DNA of 64,000 bases. It comes from Microbulbifer sediminum. GTDB lineage: Bacteria > Pseudomonadota > Gammaproteobacteria > Pseudomonadales > Cellvibrionaceae. The notes below the pieces were generated by a model that had not been told where the DNA came from, did no database searches, and was given only the letters and a program-made list of their open reading frames with translations. Below are positions 42,217 to 51,107 of the stretch, piece after piece. The translations under genes were made by a program, and so were the position numbers. The stretch lies in assembly GCF_021729035.1 (NCBI RefSeq), contig NZ_JAJSAP010000005.1, positions 1-64,000 on the forward strand. The letters run 5' to 3'. The first letter of the stretch is position 1; each line of letters begins with the position of its first letter.

Positions 42217-44763
42217 TCAATCCAGGGACTTCAGGACCTCCACGTGGTTCAGGTACATCGGGTTGATATCCTTCAGGGTAAACATCCCGGTCACATCCAG
42301 GTGGTCCCAGCCGGACTTCTTGCCCATGTGCTGCCATACACCGGGTACGGGCAAGCCGTTGTAGTCCTGGTAAGGGGCTCCCATCGGCGCCACCATGCTG
42401 CTGGTGTTCACCGCACTGTCATTGGCGAACCAGCTGGAATCGACCCCAAGGTTGCTGTTCTTGTACTGCCCCATGAACAGGGACTGCGGCATAAACGGCA
42501 GGAAAGTGGAAGCAATGGGGTACTGCTTGCTCGTAAACAGTCCCTTGAAGGTGGACTGGTTCGAATAGGAAAAATAGTAAACATCCGGATAGGTGATGGC
42601 GCCACCGTAGATATAGGGTGCCCCCTCCGCACTCAGGTCATAGAGTGACGTATCCAGGGAATCTTCCCACAGGCGGTGGTCCTTTACGCGCCGGAAGTAG
42701 TCATCCCAGCTTTCCCCGGATTGGCGCGTCAGTGCCCACTGGTCCAGCTTGAGGTCGTAGACCACGTTCTCGACACTGACCAGGCCCGCCGTCCGGTAGA
42801 TGGAGGTTACCAGTTGCTCGGTGATGTCCAGTGGGTTGAAGAACTCTGTCAGCGTGGTGCCGTTGTGGGGCGTGGAAACCGTGGTGATACTGTGCACCCA
42901 GTTCCTGCCGCCCTCGAACACCGTACCGGCCTCGTAGTTCTCCTCGGGCGAGCCATCCCGCAGTAGTTTGAGCAGCACCCGGGCCGTCTGGCCGCCCTGG
43001 CTGTGGGCGATGATATGGATCTTGCTGGAGGCATTCCAGTCCGGCAGCAGCCCGCCGAAGCAGCGACCAAATTGCGCGTGCCCATGGGTCGAGGCATGGG
43101 TTGCACCATAGTTCACGCAGCCGCCCTTCAGCTGGTAGTAGGCCTCAACCGCCCGGTCCCAGTTGGAGCTGAGCGGCCCGACCGCCAGGGTGACGGTATC
43201 GTGGCCACGGGATTTCAGGTATTCCTGCAGGTCCCGCTTGCCTTTCCAGCCGCCCCCCCAGTACTTGAAACCAAACAGCTCGTTGCGGCCCCAGCCGGCG
43301 AAACCGTGCAGCAGGACAACAGTTTCATTGTTGGCGGCCTGGGCGGCGGTGTAACTGGCCGCGGTTGCCAGCGGCTGCAGCTCAAAGACCTGGTTGTCAT
43401 CGTAGTTGCAGGTGTACTGCTCCAATTCCTGGTAACCGGAGCTGAACACGCTGTTGTTAACATCCAGGCACTGGTAGCTGGACTTCGGCCGGATCACGTA
43501 GCCGGAGCCATAGGGCACGAAGCGGAAGAGCTGGTTGTCACTGCCATACCCCTCGTCCTGCTCGATTGCCGCACTGGCAGCGTCGGCAAAATTCCGCACC
43601 GAAAGTGACAGGCCACTGTTGGTGTTCTGGATATTGAAGTACCCATCGGCCTGGTGGATCAGCTCGAACGTCTGCGCGCTGGTACCGTTACAGGAGTATT
43701 GCTGGAGCTGGGTACCTGCGGTGGTGCTCGATCCCGGCACGTCCAGGCATTTACCGCTGTGCCTGGCAACAATGTTGTAGATACCATCCTGCACCGCCGC
43801 CTCATAAACCACCGGCTCGAGCGTCCATTTCTGGTTGTCACCGCCATGCTCGTCCCAGAGGTGGATTTCAGCCCCGTCGTCGGTGGAGACACCGGAGACA
43901 TCCATCGGTTTGTTGCCCGACAACGCGGTTTTTATAAAGAACTCCCCGTCACCGGTTCCCTCGACCAGGAACCGCTGGTTGCTTCCCTGGTTGCAGCTGT
44001 ACTGCTGGACAGGGGTGCCGTTGCCGGTCTGGCCCCAGTACACGTCGACGCACTTACCGCTGTTGACGTTGATGATCTCGTAGCGGCCAGCGCCTGCGTA
44101 AACAAAGTCGAACTGCTGTGCGGCGGTGCCGTTGCAGCGCCACTGCTGCAGCTGCTTGCCATTGGCGGTGCTGGAGGAGGGAACATCAAGACAGAGCCCA
44201 GAGTGCACCGCCCGGGCCGTGTACCTGCCGGGCGCCAGGGTGCGCTCACCGTCGATGGTCGGATTGATGGCAAAGGTCTGCTGTGGCGAACCGCTACAGG
44301 ACATCTGCACCAGCCGGGCCCCGTCATCCTGGGATGCACCCGAGAGCTCGACACACTTGCCCGAGTTCCTGTTCCGGAGAATATAGCCACTCCCGTTCTT
44401 CTGCGGCAGGAAGTGCTGGGAGCCGTAGTCGTACCAGCTGTACTGAACCAGTGCCGCGCCATCCGACTGGGAGCCGCCCTGCACCCGCATGGCCTTGCCG
44501 CTGTTTACATTGATAATCTTGTAATAACCGCCGCCCACCGGGCTGACATCGAAATCCTGGACGGTGGAGCCCGAGCAGTTGGCCTGCTCCAGCTGGACGT
44601 TACTGGATATGCTGCCACCGGGCACATTGACGCACTTGCCGCTGTGGGCGAGTGTCAGCTTGTACCTGTCGGCGGGTAAATTGGATGCGTGGGCGGCCAG
44701 GGGTAGCTGCAGAACAAATAGCGAAAGTATCCCGAGATAAACGGGGGTAAGTCTCTTCATCAT
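42217..44763 (-). CDS. Secreted lipase with three ricin-B lectin trefoils
   Basis: An 848-residue exported protein. Signal peptide, residues 1-27, ending AAHAS. Residues 30-470 hold nine QxF/W repeats (DFDV, QHF, QTF, QQF, QRF, QKW, QTF, QLF, QVF) in sets of three, that is three ricin-B trefoils expected to bind carbohydrate. The C-terminal 370 residues are a Gram-positive-type family I.5 lipase: LLHGFAGWG, ELFGFKYWGG, and the nucleophile pentapeptide AHSQG, with Ala for the first Gly as in Bacillus lipases. HNG and WDHLDV would supply the Asp/His parts. Single gene with its own terminator. ATG 44763 follows GAGG; a second ATG is adjacent. Confidence 0.9.
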   Translation of the reverse strand: MMKRLTPVYLGILSLFVLQLPLAAHASNLPADRYKLTLAHSGKCVNVPGGSISSNVQLEQANCSGSTVQDFDVSPVGGGYYKIINVNSGKAMRVQGGSQSDGAALVQYSWYDYGSQHFLPQKNGSGYILRNRNSGKCVELSGASQDDGARLVQMSCSGSPQQTFAINPTIDGERTLAPGRYTARAVHSGLCLDVPSSSTANGKQLQQWRCNGTAAQQFDFVYAGAGRYEIINVNSGKCVDVYWGQTGNGTPVQQYSCNQGSNQRFLVEGTGDGEFFIKTALSGNKPMDVSGVSTDDGAEIHLWDEHGGDNQKWTLEPVVYEAAVQDGIYNIVARHSGKCLDVPGSSTTAGTQLQQYSCNGTSAQTFELIHQADGYFNIQNTNSGLSLSVRNFADAASAAIEQDEGYGSDNQLFRFVPYGSGYVIRPKSSYQCLDVNNSVFSSGYQELEQYTCNYDDNQVFELQPLATAASYTAAQAANNETVVLLHGFAGWGRNELFGFKYWGGGWKGKRDLQEYLKSRGHDTVTLAVGPLSSNWDRAVEAYYQLKGGCVNYGATHASTHGHAQFGRCFGGLLPDWNASSKIHIIAHSQGGQTARVLLKLLRDGSPEENYEAGTVFEGGRNWVHSITTVSTPHNGTTLTEFFNPLDITEQLVTSIYRTAGLVSVENVVYDLKLDQWALTRQSGESWDDYFRRVKDHRLWEDSLDTSLYDLSAEGAPYIYGGAITYPDVYYFSYSNQSTFKGLFTSKQYPIASTFLPFMPQSLFMGQYKNSNLGVDSSWFANDSAVNTSSMVAPMGAPYQDYNGLPVPGVWQHMGKKSGWDHLDVTGMFTLKDINPMYLNHVEVLKSLD

Positions 44764-45632
44764 GCGCCGAACCTCATTCTCTCTGTGAACTTGATTTGGC
44801 AACACGTCAACGATCAATTAAAAGGAAAACTCCATACCTTTAGGACAGGCCGGTTTATCCAGAAGCAGACTACGGCATTACGACACTTTGGACACACGGC
44901 GGTTTGCCGGGGATTGATGATGACTTGGCGTGTTGTCGCTGTTTTTATTTGAAAAAGTTTTATTATTTTTTAAATTGTTTTTTTACTGACATCACAGCCA
45001 TGGAGAACCGCTGAAATGGCTGGCGAAATGATTCTAGTCACGAAAATGAAACAGTGTAAACAGCAAAAAAGTGACTGTACGTCCCCTGAGAAACAGCGCA
45101 CAAATAGAATAAATACAGACTTACCAGTCCCCGAACAGGCACTGCCAAAGGGGACGCCCGCCACTGCAAAGGTGTGAACGATGGCCAAAACTTCGACCGG
45201 CCAGGCTTCGAAAGATAAACGTAAAAACTCTGGCCGGGCTATTAACAGGGAGGGCTCCCCAGCTTCACCTGTCAGCCGCTCATCTCATCAAGCAGACAAT
45301 CGCCCACTCCATATCCAGCCCCGCCCTGGCGAACATCAACCCACGGCTGGAAAAAGATTATTTCGGCGCCGATTAAAAATTAAGGGCCGCGTAAAAAGGT
45401 GAAGAAAGTGCCCCCCCGGATGTGGACTGATCAATGAAGTGCAGGAAAGATCGCGAGAAAAGCTTGTAAACGGGCCTTACCTCTTGCCGCAATCGCTCGC
45501 GCAGGAAAGTCCGCAGGCGACCGGCCTGACCACCGGCGTGCAGCGTTGCGCGGCTTTCACCAAAGTCTAATCGCCCCCATGGGTCCAATCGCGTAGCATG
45601 GCCCTAAAAGGCACAAGCAAGGGGCCACCCCC
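44764..45632. other. Divergent intergenic region, mostly noncoding
   Basis: About 870 bases between the lipase and the DUF294 gene. The first 240 bases are markedly AT-rich (long T and A runs near 44940-44990) and should hold the lipase promoter. A doubtful 73-codon frame lies at 45181. I see no other element. Confidence 0.45.
45181..45402 (+). CDS. Possible small basic protein
   Basis: A 73-codon frame starting ATG after AAGGTGTGAACG. The product is Lys/Arg-rich and Pro/Ser-rich with a basic end (KRLFRRRLKIKGRVKR), no hydrophobic segment and no recognised family. It may be a chance frame in a noncoding stretch. Confidence 0.25.
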   Translation: MAKTSTGQASKDKRKNSGRAINREGSPASPVSRSSHQADNRPLHIQPRPGEHQPTAGKRLFRRRLKIKGRVKR

Positions 45633-47486
45633 ATGAATGCAGACCCAAAGCTGCCGGAAATACAGTCAGTGGTGTCCTTCCTGCGCCACTGCCCCCCCTT
45701 CGGCGGGCTGCCCAAACCCACGCAGCAGGATACAGCACGCAGGATCCGGATCACTTACCTGCGCAAGGGTGAGCAAATTCGCGCCGACTCGGCCGCCTAC
45801 GCCCTGCGTATTGTGCGCAGCGGGGCGGTGGAAATCCGCAGCGAAGACCGGCAGCTGCTGGACCGGCTCGGCGAGGGCGAGAGCTTCAATATCCACGGGC
45901 TCGACGTGGGATCAGAAGGCGTGGTGGCGGAAACCATCGAGGACACCCTGCTCTACCAGTTGCCCCGCGCCGCCTACGAGGCCCTGCGGGCGCAGTTTCG
46001 CGACTTCGACCGCCACTTCCACAGCCAGCGCAACCGGCGCCTGCGGCGCGCCGCCCGCTATCGCCCGGACACCAACCTGCTGACCCAGCCCCTGGCCAAC
46101 CATGTCACCAGCAACCCGCTGTCACTGCCGCCGGAAACCCCGCTGCAGGCAGCGGCGCGAACCATGACCGAACACCGGGTCTCCTCCCTGCTGGTGAAGG
46201 ACGGTGAGCAGTTGCTGGGCATTGTCACCGACCGCGACCTGCGCAGCCGCGCGCTCGCCAGGGGCCTGCCGGTGCACACCCCGATTCGCGACATCATGAC
46301 TTGCGAACCCAAGCGCATCGAACTGGATGCCAGCGTGTTCGACGCCGTGCTGGCCATGACCCGCGAGGGCATCCACCACCTGCCGGTGCAGCAAGATGGC
46401 AAGGTGGTAGGCATCATCACCTCCTCGGACCTGATGCTGGCGCGTGAGAACGACCCGGTTTACCTGGTCCAGCACCTCTCCCGCCAGCAGGACGTGGAGA
46501 GCCTCGCGGCCATGACCAGCTCATTGCCGTCACTGATGGTGCAGGCGGTACGCGGCGGCATGCGCGCCCACCAGCTGAGCCGCGTACTCACCGCTATCAG
46601 TGATGCGGTTACCTGCCGCCTCATTGAGCTGGCGACCGAGAAACTGGGACCGGCACCGGTGCCCTTCTGCTGGCTGGGCTTCGGCTCCCAGGGGCGCGGT
46701 GAGCAACTGGTCGGCGCCGACCAGGACAACGGCCTGTTGATCGACAACCGCGCCACCGCCAACGACATGGACTGGTTTCGCCGGCTGGCCACCTTTGTCT
46801 GCGACGGCCTGAATGCCTGCGGCTACCCCTACTGCAACGGCAAGGTGATGGCCACCACCGACCGCTGGCGCCAGCCGCTGAGTGAATGGCGCCGCACCGT
46901 GGACAACTGGACCCATGCCCCCACGCCGGAGGCCGTGATGCGTGTGTCGATTTTCTTCGACCTGCGCAGTGTCTACGGTGACGCACACCTGTGCGAGCAG
47001 CTTCAGCGGCATATGCTGTCCCGCGCTCGTCGTGACGCCATTTTCCTGGCGGCCCTGGCCGCCAACGTACTGGAACAGACCCCGCCACTGGGGATATTCC
47101 GGCGCTTCCTGGTAGAGCGCAACGGCGAGCACCGCGACGAGTTCGATATCAAGAAGCGCGGCGTACTACCCATCGTCGACCTGGCCCGTATCCACGCCCT
47201 GGCCCACGGCATACCCGCGGTAAATACGCGCGAGCGGCTGCAACACCTGGTGGACGCGCGCATCCTTACCATCGGGGACGGCCGCAACCTGCAGGACGCC
47301 TATGACACCATCCAGCAGCTACGGGTGGAAAACCAGTGTCGACAGGTTACTGACGGCCACCGCACCAGCAACCACCTGAACCCGGACGAGTTGCCCGGCC
47401 TGGAGCGCAAGCACCTGAAGGATGCCTTTACCGTGGTGCACGACGCCCAGGAAGCCATGCGCAGCCATTTCCGGCAGGGTCTCTGA
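45633..47486 (+). CDS. cNMP-binding/CBS/DUF294 nucleotidyltransferase protein
   Basis: A 617-residue cytoplasmic signalling protein with the order cNMP-binding-like domain (about 20-135), two CBS domains (about 150-275, with VTDRDLRSR and GIITSSDLMLA), DUF294 nucleotidyltransferase-like domain (about 290-430, with GFGSQGRGEQ and ADQDNGLL carrying the Gly-Ser and Asp residues) and DUF294 C-terminal domain (to about 610). The role is unknown; the architecture suggests nucleotide sensing linked to protein or small-molecule modification. Followed after three bases by an exonuclease gene, a pair seen in many Proteobacteria. Confidence 0.87.
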   Translation: MNADPKLPEIQSVVSFLRHCPPFGGLPKPTQQDTARRIRITYLRKGEQIRADSAAYALRIVRSGAVEIRSEDRQLLDRLGEGESFNIHGLDVGSEGVVAETIEDTLLYQLPRAAYEALRAQFRDFDRHFHSQRNRRLRRAARYRPDTNLLTQPLANHVTSNPLSLPPETPLQAAARTMTEHRVSSLLVKDGEQLLGIVTDRDLRSRALARGLPVHTPIRDIMTCEPKRIELDASVFDAVLAMTREGIHHLPVQQDGKVVGIITSSDLMLARENDPVYLVQHLSRQQDVESLAAMTSSLPSLMVQAVRGGMRAHQLSRVLTAISDAVTCRLIELATEKLGPAPVPFCWLGFGSQGRGEQLVGADQDNGLLIDNRATANDMDWFRRLATFVCDGLNACGYPYCNGKVMATTDRWRQPLSEWRRTVDNWTHAPTPEAVMRVSIFFDLRSVYGDAHLCEQLQRHMLSRARRDAIFLAALAANVLEQTPPLGIFRRFLVERNGEHRDEFDIKKRGVLPIVDLARIHALAHGIPAVNTRERLQHLVDARILTIGDGRNLQDAYDTIQQLRVENQCRQVTDGHRTSNHLNPDELPGLERKHLKDAFTVVHDAQEAMRSHFRQGL

Positions 47487-47489
47487 GCC

Positions 47490-48152
47490 GTGGACTGGCC
47501 CGCGCTCCTGTGGCTGGGTTTACAGCGCCGCTGGTGGCGCGGTCGCGCCCGTCACCCCGCCCTGCGGCGGGTACTCTCCCCGCCGGTGCCGACAGGCGAC
47601 GCTATGGATACCCGCTACGTGGCGGTGGACCTGGAGACCACCGGGCTCTCACCGGAAGCGGACGAAATTGCCAGTATCGGCTGGGTAGCCGTCGAACAGG
47701 GTTGCATCCTGCTGGAAACTGCACGCCACTACAGGGTGCGGCTGGAAAAAGGGGTGGGCCAGAGTGCCATCTATCACCAACTGACCGACAGCGAACTGCA
47801 ACAGGGAGAACCACTGTCTACCGTGCTCCCTCGCCTGCTGGAGGCAATCAGTGGCAGCGTGCTGATATTCCACAACGCCCAGTTGGATATGGGTTTTCTC
47901 AACCGCGCCTGCCGGTCATTGTGGGCCGCGCCGCTGCCGGTACCCATTGAAGATACGATGCAGCTGGAATTGCGCCGGCTGCAGCACCGGCAACAGTGCA
48001 TCCCAGCCGGCGCCCTGCGCCTGTTCCAGTGCCGGCATCGCTACGGGTTACCCGATGTGGCCGCGCATGACGCGCTGGGAGATGCGATTGCCACGGCAGA
48101 ACTGTGGCTGGCCATGAAAGCCGGCGAATACCAGAAATGCCCGGCGCAGTAG
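47490..48152 (+). CDS. DEDDh 3'-5' exonuclease (PolC/DnaQ-like)
   Basis: A 220-residue exonuclease-fold protein. Exo I is VAVDLETTGL (Asp, Glu), Exo II is LIFHNAQLDMGFL (Asp), and Exo III is HDALGDAIATAEL (His and Asp), the full DEDDh set. The 38-residue N-terminal extension, rich in Trp and Arg, is common in this subgroup, so I keep GTG 47490; ATG 47604 would give only the catalytic core. Operon partner of the DUF294 gene. Likely acts in DNA or RNA 3' trimming; exact role unknown. Confidence 0.87.
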   Translation: MDWPALLWLGLQRRWWRGRARHPALRRVLSPPVPTGDAMDTRYVAVDLETTGLSPEADEIASIGWVAVEQGCILLETARHYRVRLEKGVGQSAIYHQLTDSELQQGEPLSTVLPRLLEAISGSVLIFHNAQLDMGFLNRACRSLWAAPLPVPIEDTMQLELRRLQHRQQCIPAGALRLFQCRHRYGLPDVAAHDALGDAIATAELWLAMKAGEYQKCPAQ

Positions 48153-48617
48153 GCGGGAAGGTAACAGTGAAAAAACTGGCCGAAATACATAAAGCTCAAA
48201 AAACGGGCATCAGCTGGGCTTTCTGTTGACCAAACCAATTACGCGAGCCCTGGAACGAATTCTATATAAAGGTGGCGCTGCGATTCAGGTAGGTATCCCC
48301 CTGATTGGTGCTCAACTATAAAAAAGCAAGGTAAAGGTAGGTGCGAGGCCGCTCGCTCAGAGCGGCCCGGGCATGGGATATGCACCCACGCCGTCGAGTC
48401 GACCTGGCACTCGAAACCGGCAACCCCACAAACACATGATTACCTGACCTTACGCCACTCATCAAAGCAAAATGTCGCCAGACCGCACTACCCCCAGCCA
48501 AATAACCTGTCAAATTCATTAAGTTTTTTATGCCTGCTTAAGCCCCTGTTTTCCATTCCGCAATGCGTTATATTGGGAGTATCCAACATTAATAAGCATA
48601 AGAAGTTGGGCCAGTTT
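48153..48617 (+). other. Intergenic upstream of kynurenine operon
   Basis: About 465 bases. No gene is seen. Near the right end TATATT (48569-48574) may be a -10 element, and TTGGGAGTATCCAA just after it is an inverted repeat (TTGG-N6-CCAA) that could be an operator. An imperfect GGCCGCTC/GAGCGGCC hairpin lies near 48345-48366. Confidence 0.4.
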
Positions 48618-50300
48618 ATGAAGCAAATCGACCAGCCGCCAGAAATGCTGAGCGGCGGCCAGATCCTGGTCAGGAGCCTGCAGGCGCAGGGTGTTGACCG
48701 TGTTTTCGGCGTTCCCGGCGAGAGCTATCTCGCCGTGCTCGACGCGCTCTGTGATGCTCCGGATATCCAGATGATCACCTGCCGGCAGGAAGGTGGCGCC
48801 GCGATGATGGCGGAGGCCGATGGCCGCCTGGCCGGCAAACCGGGAGTATGCTTCGTCACCCGTGGCCCGGGCGCAACCAATGCGAGCGCCGGGATTCATG
48901 TCGCCTACCAGGCCTCCACCCCGATGGTGCTGTTTATTGGCCAGGTGGCACGTGCCCAGCAGGATCGCGAGGCCTTCCAGGAAATTGACTACCGGCGCAT
49001 GTTCGGTCAGATGGCCAAGTGGGTCGCGCAGGTCGAGTCCCCGGCGCGCCTGGCAGAATACGTTGATCGCGCCTTCGCGGTTGCCATGTCTGGCCGCCCC
49101 GGCCCGGTCGTAATCGCACTGCCCGAAGATATGCTGCGGGAATCCTGCGCGTTTCACCCGAATCAGAAAACTTCCGCCCTGCCGGCAGCGGCCCCGGCCC
49201 CACACGACCTGTCGGCGCTAGAGCGGTTACTTCAACAGAGCGAGCGACCGCTGCTGCTCTGCGGCGAGAGCGGCTGGAGCGATGAAGCGCGCAGGCTGGC
49301 CGAAACTTTTTGCGAAAAACACGCGGTGCCCGCGGTGGCCGCATTTCGCTGCCAGGATCGCTTCGACAACACCCACCCTGCCTATATCGGCGATTGCGGC
49401 CTGGGCATCAACCCCTCACTGCAGCGGCATATTGAAGGCGCAGACCTGGTGCTGGTGATGGGCGCACGGCTGAGTGAAATTGTCACCCAGAATTACACCA
49501 TCCTGGTGGATCCCGGTGCGCAGAAACTGGTACATGTACACCCAAGCCCCGATGAGCTGGTCACCGTGAGACAACCGGATGTCGCCATGGCCTGTGCAAT
49601 CGAACCGCTCGCCGAAGCGCTGGCCGATATTCCCGCCAATCCCGAGCGATTGGAGGGACGCCGCGCAAGGCTGCAAAAGGCGCGCGCGGAATATGAAGCC
49701 TGGTCGACACCCGCGGCCATCCCCGGTGATCTCCAGTACGGGGAAATCGTCGACTACCTGCGCGAGCAGTTACCGGCGGACGCCATTATCTGTAATGGCG
49801 CCGGCAACTATTCCATCTGGGTGCACCGATACTTCCGCTATCGCGCTGACCAGGCACAGCTCGCACCCATCAGCGGTTCGATGGGCTACGGGCTGCCTGC
49901 GGCCATCGCCGCCAAGCTCCGCTATCCCGACCGCGATGTGCTCTGTTTCGCCGGTGACGGCTGCCTGCAAATGACGGTGCAGGAGCTGGCCACCGCAAGA
50001 CAGTACGGCGCCAATATTATCGTCCTGGTCATCAACAACGGCAGCTACGGCACAATCCGCACGCACCAGGAGCGAAATTACCCCGGCCGGGTGATGGCCA
50101 CCGACCTCGTGAACCCGGACTTCACTGCGCTGGCTGCTGCCTATGGGTTTCACAGCACCAAAATCACATGCACGGAAGAATTCTACCCGGCATTCGAGGC
50201 GGCACGGGCGGCCAGCCAGCCTGCCCTGCTGGAACTGTACCTGCCCCTCGAGGCACTGACGCCATCGGTGACACTGTCGCAATTACAAAGCAATAACTGA
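48618..50300 (+). CDS. ThDP-dependent enzyme (acetolactate synthase-like)
   Basis: A 560-residue thiamine diphosphate enzyme in the PDC/ALS superfamily. The Glu that activates ThDP is in CRQEGGAAMMAEADGR (about residue 62), the middle domain follows (about 190-330), and the ThDP motif is GDGCLQMT...VINNGSYG (about 435-470). It is first in the kynurenine operon, 18 bases before the SDR. Its substrate is unknown. It may decarboxylate a 2-oxoacid formed after 2-aminomuconate deamination (4-oxalocrotonate or 2-oxoadipate), replacing the usual vinylpyruvate branch; this is inference. ATG 48618. Confidence 0.85.
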   Translation: MKQIDQPPEMLSGGQILVRSLQAQGVDRVFGVPGESYLAVLDALCDAPDIQMITCRQEGGAAMMAEADGRLAGKPGVCFVTRGPGATNASAGIHVAYQASTPMVLFIGQVARAQQDREAFQEIDYRRMFGQMAKWVAQVESPARLAEYVDRAFAVAMSGRPGPVVIALPEDMLRESCAFHPNQKTSALPAAAPAPHDLSALERLLQQSERPLLLCGESGWSDEARRLAETFCEKHAVPAVAAFRCQDRFDNTHPAYIGDCGLGINPSLQRHIEGADLVLVMGARLSEIVTQNYTILVDPGAQKLVHVHPSPDELVTVRQPDVAMACAIEPLAEALADIPANPERLEGRRARLQKARAEYEAWSTPAAIPGDLQYGEIVDYLREQLPADAIICNGAGNYSIWVHRYFRYRADQAQLAPISGSMGYGLPAAIAAKLRYPDRDVLCFAGDGCLQMTVQELATARQYGANIIVLVINNGSYGTIRTHQERNYPGRVMATDLVNPDFTALAAAYGFHSTKITCTEEFYPAFEAARAASQPALLELYLPLEALTPSVTLSQLQSNN

Positions 50301-50318
50301 AAAAAGAAGCAGAACACT

Positions 50319-51107
50319 ATGAATCTCGATCTCACAGGAAAGCGCGCCCTTGTCTGTGGTTCCAGCCAGGGACTGGGCAAGGCCAGTGCCATCGAGCTCG
50401 CCCAGCTGGGCGCATCGGTAACGCTGTTTTCACGCAACGCAGAAAAGTTGCAGGCGGTCATGCAGGAGCTGGACACCTCAAAGGGCCAGCAGCACCACGT
50501 GCTGGTCGCTGACTTTACGAACCCGCAAGAGGTCCAGTCCGCGATCGGGCAACATATCGCCGAAACCGGCAATTTCGAGATCCTGGTAAACAATACCGGC
50601 GGCCCGCCCCCGGGGGCAGCCAACTCCGCCGATGCCCAGGAATTTATCGATGGATTCAACCTGCACCTGGTGAATAACCACAACCTGGTACAGGCACTGC
50701 TGCCCGGGATGAAAGCAGCCGGCTACGGGCGCGTGATCAACGTCATTTCCACCTCGGTGAAAGCCCCGCTGAATGGCCTCGGCGTTTCCAATACCGTACG
50801 CGGCGCGGTGGCGAACTGGGCCAAGACCCTGGCCAATGAGCTGGGCCAGTTCAACATTACCGTCAATAACGTATTACCCGGCGCAACCAATACGGTCCGG
50901 CTCGAGGCGATTATCACCAACAAGGCGAAAAAGGCCGGTGTCAGTGAGGCGGACATGGCCGAGAAAGAGAAGTCCACCATTCCCATGGGCCGCTTCGGGG
51001 AAGCGCACGAATTCGGCGCAGCCGTCGCCTTCCTGGCGTCGCCGGCGGCAGGCTATATCAATGGCGTCAACCTCCCGGTCGACGGGGGCAGGACCGGGTG
51101 CCTGTAA
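50319..51107 (+). CDS. SDR-family protein without YxxxK
   Basis: A 262-residue short-chain dehydrogenase-fold protein. The nucleotide-binding motif is GSSQGLGKA, and NNTGG replaces the common NNAGG. The active-site Ser is in NVISTSVKAP, but the expected Tyr-x-x-x-Lys is SNTVR, so both Tyr and Lys are changed. A C-terminal INGVNLPVDGG is normal. It may still reduce a substrate by a different mechanism or do non-redox chemistry. The stop overlaps the next start (TAATG), so it is translated with the ALDH. Role in kynurenine breakdown inferred from position only. Confidence 0.87.
   Translation: MNLDLTGKRALVCGSSQGLGKASAIELAQLGASVTLFSRNAEKLQAVMQELDTSKGQQHHVLVADFTNPQEVQSAIGQHIAETGNFEILVNNTGGPPPGAANSADAQEFIDGFNLHLVNNHNLVQALLPGMKAAGYGRVINVISTSVKAPLNGLGVSNTVRGAVANWAKTLANELGQFNITVNNVLPGATNTVRLEAIITNKAKKAGVSEADMAEKEKSTIPMGRFGEAHEFGAAVAFLASPAAGYINGVNLPVDGGRTGCL

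Noticed and set aside
45373-45588. Minus-strand frame of 71 codons
   Set aside because: No ribosome site or similarity, and it overlaps a noncoding-looking stretch.
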